Position numbers and translations under genes: made by a program
Shown: one piece after another, positions 1-12,800 of the stretch
Layout of the letters: every line of letters begins with the position of its first letter
Numbering within the stretch: position 1 is the stretch's first letter
Source of the DNA: Neckera pumila
Lineage: Eukaryota > Streptophyta > Bryopsida > Hypnales > Neckeraceae
Length of the DNA: 64,000 nt
Assembly: GCA_963969595.1 (NCBI GenBank)
Contig: OZ018412.1
Location: 16,246,501-16,310,500 of the forward strand
Direction: 5' to 3'
Notes under the pieces: generated by a model
What the model was told of the DNA's origin: nothing
Database searches by the model: none
What the model saw: the letters and a program-made list of their open reading frames with translations, nothing else

Positions 1-46
1 AAGACTCCAACTGAATGCCGTCCATTCGCTGCAGGCCATTAATTAA

Positions 47-235
47 TTAATTACAGCGGCATGGAGAAGTTATGGTCTCTGGATACGAATCTTGCAGGGG
101 AGGGAGAGCTTCACGAGGCGTGTCATGAAATTCTGCACTGGGAGAATGAAAATCCCCGACAAGCTCCTTGTCGTTGTAAAGTCGCTGCAGACTTCGAGGG
201 CATCGTGCAGCAGCTAGGATAACCTCATTTGGCAC
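47..235 (-). CDS. Small ORF, unknown product (62 aa)
   Basis: I do not recognise this product. The ORF starts at an ATG at 235 and stops at a TAA at 47-49, inside a short ATTA repeat. The stretch is clearly richer in G+C than the DNA to its right, which is why it is listed. Upstream of the ATG on the same strand is a TATATATAG-like box near 266-274, and a CACGTG palindrome overlaps the start at about 231-236. The protein has no evident membrane segment or motif. It could be a real small gene, the last exon of a gene, or chance. Confidence 0.2.
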   Translation of the reverse strand: MPNEVILAAARCPRSLQRLYNDKELVGDFHSPSAEFHDTPREALPPLQDSYPETITSPCRCN

Positions 236-304
236 GTGTCATTAGCGTTTACTGACTTTAGTCTCTATATATAGAAATTCCCTTGCCTCCTTGTTGCTCG
301 CTAT

Positions 305-1027
305 TTAACCCCTAAATGACGGACCCATGACCATTGATTTCAAACCTCACTGTCCATCACTCAATTTGCTAACATTTTGTAATTAGATATATATGAAAAA
401 ATTTATTTTTATTTTTCAGAGATGAAAGTACATGTCTTCTTTACTTCAGAAAAAATTTAGATTTTTTTGTGGAAAATTAAGAATTTTTTAAGAAAAAGTG
501 AAGAAAAATTATATTAAATAGAAAAGTATTTTAAAAAATCTGAAAATTTCACTATAAGTGTATATCACAATGACAAACATCATGGTGTAAACTCAATTTC
601 CGTGCGATTCTATAATTAGAAGATAATAGACATTGAAAATACACCCAATGTTCAAATTGCAATAAAATATGCAATATTAGGAATTTTTTCAAAATTCAAA
701 TTGGAGGTGAAACTAGAGTAGATGACCTTCATTTTGTTAGTTTGACTCAAACTCAAAAAATATCATTTTTGTGGAGAAATTTCAGATTTAAAGCAAGGAG
801 CAACAACTTTCCAAACTACTCTAAAATAGCATATTTTGTGATCCGTTTTTTCATTTCCGCGAAGACAAAAATTGGAAAGAGTACAAACTCAATTGGATAT
901 TCTTCATAACCCAGTGTGAAAGGTCAACAAGGAAAAGGAGGATGAAAAAATGCTTTTGAATTCTCTTGGCTCAACAGTATTGTCATCAAAACGCCACGGA
1001 ATGGCGTCCACGGCATTCTAGGGTTAA
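305..1027. mobile_element. TTAA-flanked non-autonomous element, long class (723 bp)
   Basis: The left end reads TTAACCCCTAAATG and the right end reads ATTCTAGGGTTAA, imperfect inverted copies of each other. The interior is AT-rich and has no long ORF. It belongs with the other TTAACCCC elements of this window by its termini, although the interior differs from the main 900-bp subfamily. Confidence 0.5.
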
Positions 1028-2000
1028 TCGTTATTGTGACAGGTGTTGCACATGGTGGTGGTTTTCCAGGTACTCACAATGGAGCCCTTTTTTTTATGGT
1101 TTTTGAAAAAGTGCCAGGATGGCAATCACTTAAAATTTGGTGAAGCATTTTATTTCTTCGTACATCCATCTTTTGTACCATAAAACACTTTTCAACCAAA
1201 TGCATATACTTTTTCATCCAAATTTGACAATTTCATCCATATTTTAAATTGGATTGAAAATTTTCTAACGAGAAAAAATTACTTTTTTTTGACGAAAAAA
1301 AGATTTTCACTAAGAAATGGTGCTTTCTGGCTCCATTTCGCCCCCCAAAAAAGGGCTGCTCACAAGGGAGCCGAGTTCTTCAAGTTTATCATCGTGGTAA
1401 TAATGAGACGGAGTTTATCATATGTCTGGGTTGTGGGTACCACACTTCCTCCATGACGACCTTGTGTAGCACATTTTGATGAGGGCTTCAACCCCTTCCG
1501 CAGCTTCAGTACAGAGGACCGTTTCCCTTTGTAGTCGTTGGAAGCCAAAATGTCCATCTATAGAATTTTGTAAGAATTTCATAGTCAATGTTAGTGACAT
1601 TAGAAAAGAATTGAACCCCAAAAGAGGCCGCTTTGTAATGCAAAAATTTGGGTGGGAAAAGCATTCACAACTTACTAATTAGGATAAGAATTCTATAATG
1701 AATTCAAAAATTTGTCATCATTACTTAATCCATCTCCATGATCTCTTGAATTAATGGGTGGGAAGAGCCTTCTTAATTCACTAATTGGCCAAGAATTGCA
1801 TTGTGAACTCAAAAATTTGTCATCATTATCCAATCTAACTTCAAGATATCATAAATTTAATGATGGTTTCCTCATGAAGGATTGAGCACATGCCAAGTGG
1901 TGGTTGTAATTATGAGAGGTAGGACCGAAGTATAAGAACCAAGACAACCAACCAAGTCAGGAGTGGGAATCCCCGTGAAGGAGTCACTAGACAAATGCCA
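1028..2000. other. Intergenic AT-rich DNA with a tandem duplication
   Basis: No gene is supported. The one clear structure is an imperfect direct duplication of about 105 bp: the unit beginning GGGTGGGAAAAGC near 1649 recurs from about 1755 as GGGTGGGAAGAGC, and both copies contain the string AAAAATTTGTCATCATTA. Short ORFs at 1360-1682 on both strands overlap one another and look like chance. Confidence 0.5.
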
Positions 2001-2934
2001 TTAACCCCTAAAGGACCATTGTCAGTCAGGCGGACATTTGGAATTTTGGGCAGGTACCTACAGGTTGAAATTTTGTCGTGATTTTTTGAAACTTTTTTTG
2101 AAGACAGAAATAGTGATAAGCTTTGTGGGAACGTAATTATTTTACAATTGGTGCCCTAGAGAAAAAGTTATGACCAAATAAGCTCAAAACAAGGGACGAC
2201 GGGCAGCAAAAAAAAAAGCACAAAAATTTGAATTTTTTTATTTTTTTATTTTTTTCTCATAGATTATATTTTTTTCTATTTGGAAAGCTTTGATTCATTT
2301 CATTTGGATTTGTTATGAGAAAGTTATGGACATTCTTGTTTTTCGGGCAGTTAGAGCATCTTTTTGAAAAAAATAACTTCTAGGATGCATCTCTGAATGC
2401 AATTTTTCAAAATTTTCAGTTTTCTTTTTTATAATGGTTTATATTACTTGCTAGAACAATCTCACCATTGGGATTAGTGAATTTCAATTCCATCTAAAAT
2501 ATATGAATATTTTAGATTTTCCTTCTATCTCGTAACTACTTCTACTTAACAATTTTCCAAAGAATGATAATTAAGTTTTTTTTCTTTTTTCCTTTTTTTT
2601 CTTAGACACTCAACTCAATTCTCCACTATAAAGATTTAAAGCTCAAAACTCTGTAGTGCAAAAATTTTAAGTTAAAAATGTTCAAAGTCAAAAAATCTAG
2701 TCCCACAATGTGCTGAAAAACTTGTTTTTTTCACTTTAAACGCAGATATCTTGCAATCTGTGTGGTCAAAAATTCTGAAATTTTTTCCACATACTCTCAT
2801 ACTAGTTAGGTGTAAGATCCTATGGTTAGATTTGAAAAAAAAATACATTTTTCAATTTTTTTACTTTTTGCTATAGAAATGGCAGTTTTGAGTGTTTTTT
2901 GGCAGAAAAAGGGCCTCGGTTTTTTAGAGGTTAA
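2001..2934 (+). mobile_element. TTAA-flanked element, long subfamily A (934 bp)
   Basis: It begins TTAACCCCTAAAGGACC and ends GGTTTTTTAGAGGTTAA. Its interior closely matches the elements at 47007-47925, 53504-54441 (inverted), 57683-58578 (inverted) and 63383 onward. Shared landmarks include GGCAGGTACCTACAG near the left end and GGCAGAAAAA near the right. No transposase-like ORF is present, so it is non-autonomous. Confidence 0.75.
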
Positions 2935-3529
2935 GTAAAGATAGGTCATTGAAATCCAAGCATACTTTCAAAAGCGAGCCCTAAACAATTTAGATAATGA
3001 AGACACTTGTCGCTCAATGTTCAAAGTGTGAACATTGAAAGAAGGTATAGTTTTAGAAAACCCAATTGAATAATGTGATCTTATCTTCTAATAAGTTTTG
3101 CATTTTATATTCAAATATCTTTTGTAAAATTCATACAATTTTTGTTGTAATTTGTCTTCTTATGATTAAGTTTTTGAGAGCTCCTTGACAGACAATAGTA
3201 TGGCTGTTAAACAAATTCACTTAGTTATGAGTGAAATTGTTTTATCTCAATTTCACCTTTGCGTGTGTTCATTGTGTTCATTTTGCGTCTGTTCATTGTA
3301 TTCATTTTAATATGTGTTGGGATTAGTTTAAAGGTGTCTCTACAATCAGTTATTGATATTCTACTAAATGAACTTTTGAATTGAATATTTGTCATTTTAT
3401 TGCCAAAATTATCTACTTCTGCTTCAATGTACTTTCTGTCTAGTTTGCACATGAATACACATTCCTTTATCCATATTCTAGTCAGTTTTGTACAGTAACA
3501 CCAATAAGTAAAAATCATGAGTGCTCATA
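2935..3529. other. Intergenic AT-rich DNA
   Basis: I see no gene. A short run of variant repeats (GTTCATTGTGTTCATTTT and relatives) lies at about 3265-3312. A 97-codon ORF on the minus strand (3225-3518) is low in complexity and has no recognisable domain. Confidence 0.4.
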
Positions 3530-4368
3530 CTTAAAGGCATATAAGGTAACTCTGCCTATGACAGGCGAAAAAAGCTCCCTCTTATCGCAGGCAAAAAACT
3601 TCCAGTGGTGCACATTTCAAGTGCCCAAAAAACAAGATTGTCCATAACTTTTTCATAAAAAATCCAAATGAAATGAGTCAAAGCTCTCTAGATAGACAAA
3701 AATATAATTTATAAGAAAAAAAAAATTTTAAAAAAAATTGCAAATTTTTTTTTGCTGCCCCCCGTCCCCTGTTTTGAGGAGTTTTAGTTTGCGGTAGTTA
3801 TAGATTTTCTATTCTAAAATAAACTTTGAAGTCCTTTATTTCACTCAATTTTCAATATTTTTTGAAAAAAATGAAATCTTAGGATGTAGATTGTTTATTA
3901 CAACATTACCACCATTGGCTTGGCATTTTTCAATTTCATAACTAATTAATTCTTAACAATTTAGTATTTTGAATCATTCTCTACTTCTTTCTATTTACTA
4001 TCTCTTTTCCTGTATGTTCTACAATTTCAAATGATTTCTCAAGCATGTAACCAACTTGCCTTGAAGAATGAATCTAAGGAAAAACCACCATTTTGGACAT
4101 TTTTCATACAATGTGACCTTGTTAAATATTGCTACCTTGTTTTTTGCAGGGCCCAAAAATGGGATTCTATCACTTCATATGCTATCTTGCAATCCACAAG
4201 GTGAAAATTTATGAGATTTTTTCCACATCTTCTCCAATTGTCTACTACAAGATCTTTTGGTTACATGTGTCCAAAGATGATTTTTTTTCTAAAATTTTGT
4301 ACTTGTACTAGAAATGATACTTTTGGAGCGTTTTTGGTGAAAACAAAATCAAGAAACTTTAGGGGTTG
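3530..4368 (-). mobile_element. Degenerate TTAA-type element, long class
   Basis: The right end is TTTAGGGGTTGG (TTAA decayed to TTGG) at about 4357-4368. The interior shares long stretches with the elements at 30782-31718 and 55477-56655, for example AATAAACTTTGAAGTC and TGTTTATTACAACATT. The left boundary is uncertain. Confidence 0.5.
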
Positions 4369-4704
4369 GAAAAAGTTGTAGTGCCAACATACAAGATTGA
4401 ACTATAATTCTATATTATTATTTGAAGTTTGTTTATAGGATATCCTTAATTCCTTACCAAGCAATAATAATGTTTAGTATACTTTTTGGTTATATTATAG
4501 GATACATGATATTATTAAAGAATATTGAACATAAAACCTCCAATTCAAACCAAATAAATATGTTTAGACATCACGTATTTTTTTTGTAATTGTTTATGGC
4601 ACAATGCTTTAAGTCTATAAAGTTCTACTTTATACAACTCATTTAAATAAATGTTTGTATTAAAATTTTGTTTTTATTTCTTGGAAATTACATTACTTGG
4701 GGCG
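4369..4704. other. Intergenic AT-rich DNA
   Basis: No gene or repeat structure recognised. Confidence 0.4.
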
Positions 4705-4921
4705 CACTATAAGAAATCCGCGTTTTTTTTGACAAGCCTAGATTTTTTGTGACAGATTTTGTTAGACATCTAAGTTGACATCTAGTTGTTTTTATGTCAA
4801 CAATAATATCCAATGTAACATCATGAAAACATAAAAATAGCTAGATGTCAATATAGATGTCTAACAAAATCCGTCACAAAAAATCCAGGCTTGTCAAAAA
4901 AACGCAAATTTCTTATATGCG
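4705..4921. mobile_element. CACTA-type hairpin MITE (about 215 bp)
   Basis: The stretch is a near-perfect foldback. The left arm starts CACTATAAGAAAT and the right arm ends with its reverse complement, slightly degraded at the tip. The arms include ACAAGCCTAGATTTTTTGTG and its inverse. A candidate 3-bp duplication GCG sits on the left and overlaps the right tip. CACTA (En/Spm) elements typically start CACTA and make 3-bp target duplications. It shares the central word ACATCATG or ACATC plus CCAATGTAACATC with the hairpin at 61329-61566, so the two are relatives. Confidence 0.7.
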
Positions 4922-5893
4922 CAGTGTCAAGTCTTTGTGTTGGATAGAATTGTGTATTAAATAGGTCTAAATAAGAGAAAACTACAAATTTTATATTGTG
5001 TGGATGGCTATAGATTTCTTTAAATGTCATAGGTTTTGTAGAAAAAGTAGTGGCCATGAATGAAGATAGTGCCCAAGGATGCTATTCGACACCAACATAA
5101 TTTGTGCAAACAAAGTCTTGTCATGAAACATGCAAACAATGCTATAAAGATTGTATCTAGAAAAAAATGCACATTGAAGAGAAAATAACAGAGAAAAAAT
5201 GGGCAAAATGATTTGCATGCAAGAAAACTCATGATACCACTATTTTCTACAAACAAACAAATTAGTAATGAGGAAAAAATTGCATTTCAACGTATTTAAA
5301 GAAGATTGACTATGATATTCCTTCTGAAAAGTCTAAGGACACTAAGTTCTACAAAACACCATATACAATTTGTATAAAAATCTTGCACCTAGCTAGGTAA
5401 GGCTAATGAACCATATAGAATGATAACTTTATATATGAATATATAGATCTTCAGATGCAAAGTGTTTAGTAAATTAGTAATGTCAACAACTATCTTTTCA
5501 AATAGTGTATTTCCATTAAGTACCATTTTCTAACCATCTATTCATTGTATTAGAAGAATCATTACCAAAAATTGGCAATTAAATTTTTTTCTCCTATAAT
5601 ATGAAAGTCTTTAACTATTTAACCCAATGTAGAATAGTATGATAAAATTTTATAGAACGAAAAAAAATACATTTTGAACTTTTAATATAAAAAGGAGTGA
5701 TCTTTGAATCAAAATTGGAAACCACAAAAGAAAACATTTAGAGAAATGAACTATCCCAGAAGCTAAATTGTATAGTCATTCTCATTATTTCCTATTCAGG
5801 AAAAAATATGACAAATGTCTTCTATATACATTACATATCCTTCACCATGAGTAATTTAGATGAAAATAAACATAATGAAACGGAAAATCATTA
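4922..5893. other. Intergenic AT-rich DNA
   Basis: No gene supported. The two overlapping minus-strand ORFs around 5020-5256 are hydrophobic, low-complexity frames in AT-rich DNA. Confidence 0.4.
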
Positions 5894-6471
5894 TTCCGTC
5901 CGTCCCATAATACTAGTCATTTTTTTGTAGTAATGAAAGTATTAAAGATTTGGCAATGATTTTTTTGTACATATTACCATCAAATGCTTCTAATGTGAAT
6001 GTGTGATATATTCTTTCAAGTGCAAAACAAGTGGACATGACTATTAATTACAATCAAGGAAAGATAAGAAAGTAGGAGGTTGCAATAGATTCAAAGTGCT
6101 ACTTTTTAAGGATAAAATTTATAGAGAAGAAAGGATTTTCTTGTGAAATATCTTGCCCTCTCCGTGTTAAATCTACTCTAGCCATTTAGAATTTAGAATT
6201 CAATAGATTCAATAACTAAAAATTCAATATCTTTTGGTCTTTAACCCAATCAATTTCAAATTGATATTAGAAAAAGAATTTTTATAAACTTTTAATTTAT
6301 AAATTGAATAATCAACTAGATTTCTTGTGCTTCATTCATTAGTTAATATAAAAAAACAAAAGAAATCACCTTTGACCCTAAATTCAAGGTTGAAGTACAT
6401 TGCTAAAGGAAACAAATATTTTGAGACAAATGAAAAAAACGAATGGGACTAATCTAATGGGATAGAGAGAG
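5894..6471. mobile_element. Stowaway/mariner-like element (578 bp)
   Basis: The left end is TTCCGTCCGTCCCATAATAC and the right end, read inward, is CTCTCTCTATCCCATTAG, the familiar CTCCCTCCGTCCCAT-type terminus of plant Stowaway MITEs. Both ends are bordered by TA (5892-5893 and 6472-6473), the expected target duplication. There is no transposase ORF, so it is non-autonomous or decayed. Confidence 0.65.
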
Positions 6472-6823
6472 TACAAAACTTCTATGCAAGTTCTACAATA
6501 CCTTACAATAGTATATGGTCATAAGATTAACAGTATGAATTGCAATATAAAATATGCATTTGAAATTGTATACAAAGCAATCCACCTATCAAGCTTACTT
6601 ATCATGTTTTGGTGAATATTTTTACCAAGAGCACTTTTTCTAAAAAGAATGACTTAACATTAACAGCAACAAATACACCTTAAATAGATTGAAAAAAATA
6701 CCATAAAATGAACCTTATCTATGTGAAGTGGCTCTTTATTGTAGAATCTCTATATTTTAGGCAAATCATACCTTAATAAATGAAGGTATTTACAAGTCCA
6801 TAAAAAAAATTTACTATTTTTTC

Positions 6824-9800
6824 TTAAAGGTCTTTGAAGAGTAATTGATCATCAGCTGAGAGGACAAACTCATGTTTCAAGGGACCTAGCTTTGAATAAT
6901 CATCAAAGCAACTTGTATCATCTTTAGACTGTACCCACCAACAGCCAAAAATCAAGGTGTATCATTTGTGTTCATTTAAGAAACAATATTATTCAATGCA
7001 ATATTCAATTTGTTAAATCTTTAGGAATAAATACTATAGCTTGATAAAGAGTTATAAAAATCTTTATTTAAAATAAAAAAATTCATTAAAAAAAATTTAG
7101 ATGCAAACAAAAATTAGACATACAGAAACTTTAGGCCGAATTGGAGGAATGTCTTTCTTGTGAGGAACAGCATCCCAATCAACAGTTTGAAACCAAGCAT
7201 GCGTTTTGATGTCCTTTACACCTCCTTTCAAACATCCAATCCTACATAACCATATTTGAATCAATATTTTAAACTAGTTAATATTTTGTGGATATTTTAG
7301 AAAATAGATATTATAATAAAATTACAAATTACACTAGAAAAATCATAATATTCATTGGGCAACTTCAAGAATTTATATTGTATTTTAAATGAACTTTACC
7401 GCTTAGTCAAATCAGCTACTAAAAGTCTCCTCAACAAATCTTTTGCACTACATAGTAATACCATCACATGATATATATTTCATAATCACTTAAATAATTT
7501 GATAATGTATGAAAGTATTATATAATCCAATTTTGTTACTATATCTTGAAATATATAAATCCCTAATAAGACCTAAGAGACTATTTTTTAATTATTGCTT
7601 GATTTTAAGTTGCTAAAAAAATTGAGGCATATTAAGACATCTTTTCTTCCTATAGTTTTGTTACAAATTAACATTAATGCTACAAAGGTAGATTTATTAG
7701 AAAATAGTGCAGCTACTCATATTATTTGGAAAAAGCTTTTACTATTTTAGCATAAATTTTTTTTTACTTTTGACTCATGAATGTAAAAGATGAATTTTTT
7801 GCAAATTTTTTTAAACTTTAGTTACCTTAAAGTGTATTTTTTGTAAACTTTTTTGTAAATAAAAAACATGATGTATCCTTTAGATGCTTGTGTAAATTTA
7901 TGTCCTTTAAATGATAAATACTTTTCAATTTCTTGATGCAAGTTGGATGATTTTCATATTTTATTGCTAAATTTTAATGCCAACCTCATATCATTATACT
8001 TAATTTTAATCATATAAAATATTTTGGGATTTTATATAAGGTTTTATGTCCAAAATATTGATTCAAATAGGTCCCCATGGACTATATTTTGGCAGCTTCT
8101 AGCTCCTTGTTGTCCATTGCAATTTCAACAATCAAATTGATCTAATTGATCTCTTTTCAATTTGAACTCAACTAATAAACAATACTTAACTCACCTTAAT
8201 TCTATTCCAATTTGAAATTAAAAAAAAAAATCCAAAAAACAACTAGTTTGTTACAATTTTGATTCTGGACCCTTAGCCATATTATTTTTTTGAATATAAA
8301 ATATAACATGAAAATTTGGTTTATCATTTGATGTTCTACACTATAATATAAACTTTGCTGAATTTTTTGTATTTTATGAGTGTTTTAATTTTAATTTTTT
8401 TATGACTTTTCTTCATTTTCTCTACAAAAATTCATGGTAATTTCAAATCTTCCCCTCCAAAACTAAATTTTGTTGTAACTTTCAAAAGGCATGTAATTCA
8501 TATCTTAAAAAGAAAAAGAAAAATAATCTCTATGTATTTATTGTGACCAAATGGGGCTTAGAAATTGAAAATTACTAAAGCTTTATAACAAACCCATCTT
8601 TTCAAGCTCAGATTTGGAGATTTATGCTTTCACTTTAGATGACTTGCTATTGGTAACGTATCAAGAGTAAGGTGAATAATGTTTTACTCAAACCATGCAC
8701 TTGACTGCATATATAAAGCATGGAGTAAGGACCTCTTTATATGCTAGCTGGATAGGCAGCTCTATACCTAATCCAAGTAATAAGACAAAATAGGCTCAAC
8801 AAATTGTCTTGCGGGAGTGGGCAAGTAGAAAAGGAAGAGTTCAAGTTTTGACTAATATAGATGGATAACCCCATTAGTGGAGGTTAGTTGATCTTGAAGG
8901 AATCTAATAAGTATGGAGTTCTTATTGTATCCCTCTCCATCCACCAGGTCTACATGAAAGTGCAATTACTATTTGCACCTTTAGCACCCCTTGTTGCACT
9001 TTGTCCACCCACCTAATATGTAAACAAGGCGTAAGGTGGGTACACCCAAAATCGCACCATGCCTATAACTGCCATCATCACTTTATGTACATTTACAAAA
9101 CCAACATGTACATATGTTGAAGAAACAATTTTAGAACGTCAAAAAACTTTGACCCTTCCTAACAATATCCAAATGTATACAACATATGGTATCCAAATGT
9201 CACCTTCTTTGGTGCATTAGAACCTCCTTTCACTTGCCAACAAGAAAATATGAAAATTTGACCAGTCTAATAATAGTAACTAGGCACAATGTCAAAAAGT
9301 GGTGGTTTGGGAGGTATCCACCTTCGGAGGGGATGAAGCTCATGTCAGTACCTTCTAGAAAAATGCCCAGGAAACTGCACTTTTCCGCTGAGAATCTTTT
9401 GGTAAGTGCCAACAGCATCTGTAAAGTATGAACAGGTCAGAAATCAGTAAACTAAAGACAGTGTCATGCGGTTCAAAATGCTGTCATATGAGATATATAA
9501 ATCTTTCACAGCAGGTTCAACATAAAATAAGAAATTATTGCCCCCCAAATGCCACATGATCATCTCACTAAATTGTCTAACAACCATGATAGGCAAATGT
9601 GGAAGTTCATTTTGACAAGGAGAACTGTGAAATCGGTTTACCAATCTACTTCCAAATGTGTGGTATTCAACAGCCAGGTGACGTGTACTGTACATGGCAT
9701 GCTTAAATTACAACATACATGATTACACTCAAAATCCCCAACACAATATACGTCACAGTTTTTAAACTATGTCTTAGGTTGGAGCAGGCCAGTGATTATC

Positions 9801-12800
9801 TCACCATCATCATAAAAAGGGGGATAACCAGCCAGCATTTCATATATCAGAACTCCAAAAGTCCACCTGTTTTACATCAGACCAAACAATCAGTCATTTG
9901 GCAGCATGCATCATGAGAAACAAAATGGTGTCCAAGTTCAAAGACTAATCAACTCACAAGTTTCATAAGCAGATTTAAACCTCGGGGGTTTCATTGACTG
10001 GTCATAGTGACCAATTCTAGACAAGTTGGGTGCCAGAGTCCCTGACAGAAACAGGGCAGATTTCCACCAAAATTTCATAGACCTAAAGTCTCAAGTTGTA
10101 TTGAGAAAACTACAGAAGATGCCATCACCTATCAGCAGTAGGGCACCATAGAGTATGGAAAGTGAGATTTATTTCCATCCCTCAATTGTGCTTGAAGAAC
10201 TGCAGAACTGCTGGGACCACTAATGGAACTTCAGTTATTAAGCAAGCAATTGACGGTAAATAGTTTACCAGTCAACAGGCTTGCCATGACCTTTATTCAA
10301 AATGATCTCAGGTGCAAGATAATCAGGTGTTCCTGCATTAAGCCCCTACAAAGACCAGTTACAACCACAAGCAACTAAAGATGCTGTAATGCAATTGAAC
10401 TACTTTAAAAGAACTGCCCTGTGCATTAAATAATAATTCTGTGCGATGTAACAATTCACAGAGCCTTACCACACAATGTATATGTTCTGCGGTCAATTTG
10501 CTTAGCAAACCCAAAATCAGTGACCTTGATGTTGCCTTTCTGATCAAGCAGCAGATTCTCGGGCTAGCAGCAGACCACTCCCCAATATTCAATAGACCTT
10601 AAAACAAACTGGACACCTCCTCTAATTTTTTAAACATAAGTAACCTTGTGAAAACATTTCGAGAGAAATCATTCTCAAAGGATGCGAAGTATCTACCTTG
10701 AGGTCTCGATATATGATATCCATGTTATGCAGATACTCAAATGCACACAGCACTTGAGAGGCATAAAATCTCTGCCAAGGCCATCAACGTGTTAAGACTC
10801 GGTTGATTGTGGAATGTAACAATGCCAAAGTCATTCAGCTTGAACAACATCATAATTAGAAGGCATGCTTGGCACAAAATAATTCAAATTTTGATCATTA
10901 AAAAAGGTGTCACATGTCATCACGTGAATAGTAAGACACTCTTGAACAAAAGACAAAGTGGAAATTTCATTTTGGCAGCTAAGTGCAGAGCTTGCCCTCC
11001 ACTTACTGTAATTTAACTGGCTACACCGTTTTTCCTATTTAGTGTAAAATATACTAATTTCGTGGGCCCATGATACACAATGAACACCATGAATTACTGT
11101 ACCTATTGATAAACACAATTGAGTGACGCTCACTGTTTTTGCTTATAAACCAGTTCTAAGGACTGAGTGCAAGCAGATAAACTGATCCATGAACAAATTA
11201 ATATTGCATCAGTTTGAACACTCTCAGTGAAGACAAGTTATTCTTCAAGAATGGCTTACAGTGGTCTGCTCATCAAAACGCCCAGTACTGCGAAGGTAAG
11301 TGAAGAACTCGCCCCTGTAAAAAAGCACAACCAGGCCCTGTAAGAAAACGCCATTGAACACAACATATCAATCAGTCTCTCATTGCAACTAGAACTATTC
11401 TCCAGGAAATCCAGGCCACCCTTACCCACAAACATATTCTATGACAAGATGCACACATTGATCATCTTGGCAATATCCAAGCAGATTGACCACAAAAGGA
11501 TGCGATATCCTGGCTAAGATGGACTTCTCTTGCTTCACGTGCAACACCTGCCACATCAACCCCACCATGAAGTGTCAATCTGAAGGTATAAATTACATAA
11601 CAATTCACATGATCTGAACTCGCATGTAATATCTGTTGACAGTACCTTTCATCTCAGCAAGACTCTTGCTAATACATGCAACTACTTTGGTTGTCAACAC
11701 ATTTAGATCCAATAGGGTTTTCAGTCAGATTACTGTTTCAGGAACTTAACATAACTACATAAAAGAATCTTCATAATAATGAAGACATGATTCATCGGGA
11801 GAACTTCCTGTGATCGCAGTGACCATATAGAAGTTTCCTTTTCTATCATCAGGAGGCCTCTGCAGTCAATAGAGTAAATCGTGGGAACTCTTTGTAACGT
11901 AAAGTAACGTACAGTCATAGAGTTACTCTTTGTTACTCTTACGTCGTTTAAAAGTTGTGCACATTACAGTAATTTACACACTGAATAACATACTTTTATT
12001 GAAAATTCTTGTTACTCCGTCATGCATACTCACTGTTTTTTGTGGTTCCTAATCTGTGCATTATATGCAAGAATACCACTGTGTTCTAAATCAAAATGAA
12101 GTCAAAGAATGCGTTACCTGCTTCGATTTTACAATGGAAGCCTTGGACAAAGATTTGGTGGCACAAAGTGTACCCGTGGGAGTGTGAGTTGCCAAATGAA
12201 CTCGACCAAAACTTCCCGTCCCCAAAATCGGACCCAGCTTGAAGTCGGTGAATTTACAGCCCTCAAGCCACACCTAGCAAAATCCCTCATCACCAACAAT
12301 ATAAAAAAAACACTGTAAAAAAAACTAAAGACTCTTGCCTAAAATGTACATGCCCCAAACATGAGAACCTAGGAACAACTCTCATTACACCTATACTCAC
12401 CACTTTGAAAAAACCATGGCAAATTTACACGAGTCCAAAAACTACATGATAATCTGCGCTGAAATCCTCTTTCAATTGCCCACAAGTAACAACAAAACTA
12501 AGGCAGTTTCATCAATTCTCATTACACCTGTAATCGCCACTTTGAAAATTCACAACATATTCACAAGGAGTCCAAAATACACACACTAAGGTGCGCTGCA
12601 ATTCTCTTTCAAATTCTCACAAGGTCCAACAAAAACTGGCTGGCTCTTGTGGGAATTTGAGCATAGAAAAAGTGCCTTCATAGGAGCCATGGTAACCCTA
12701 ATCTCTGTAATCTGAATGCAAGGGTACCCCAAATATGCCTTCCTCTGAACATCAATGCAACAATTAATGACAATGTAGCAAGACGCAGGACATTTCAAAG

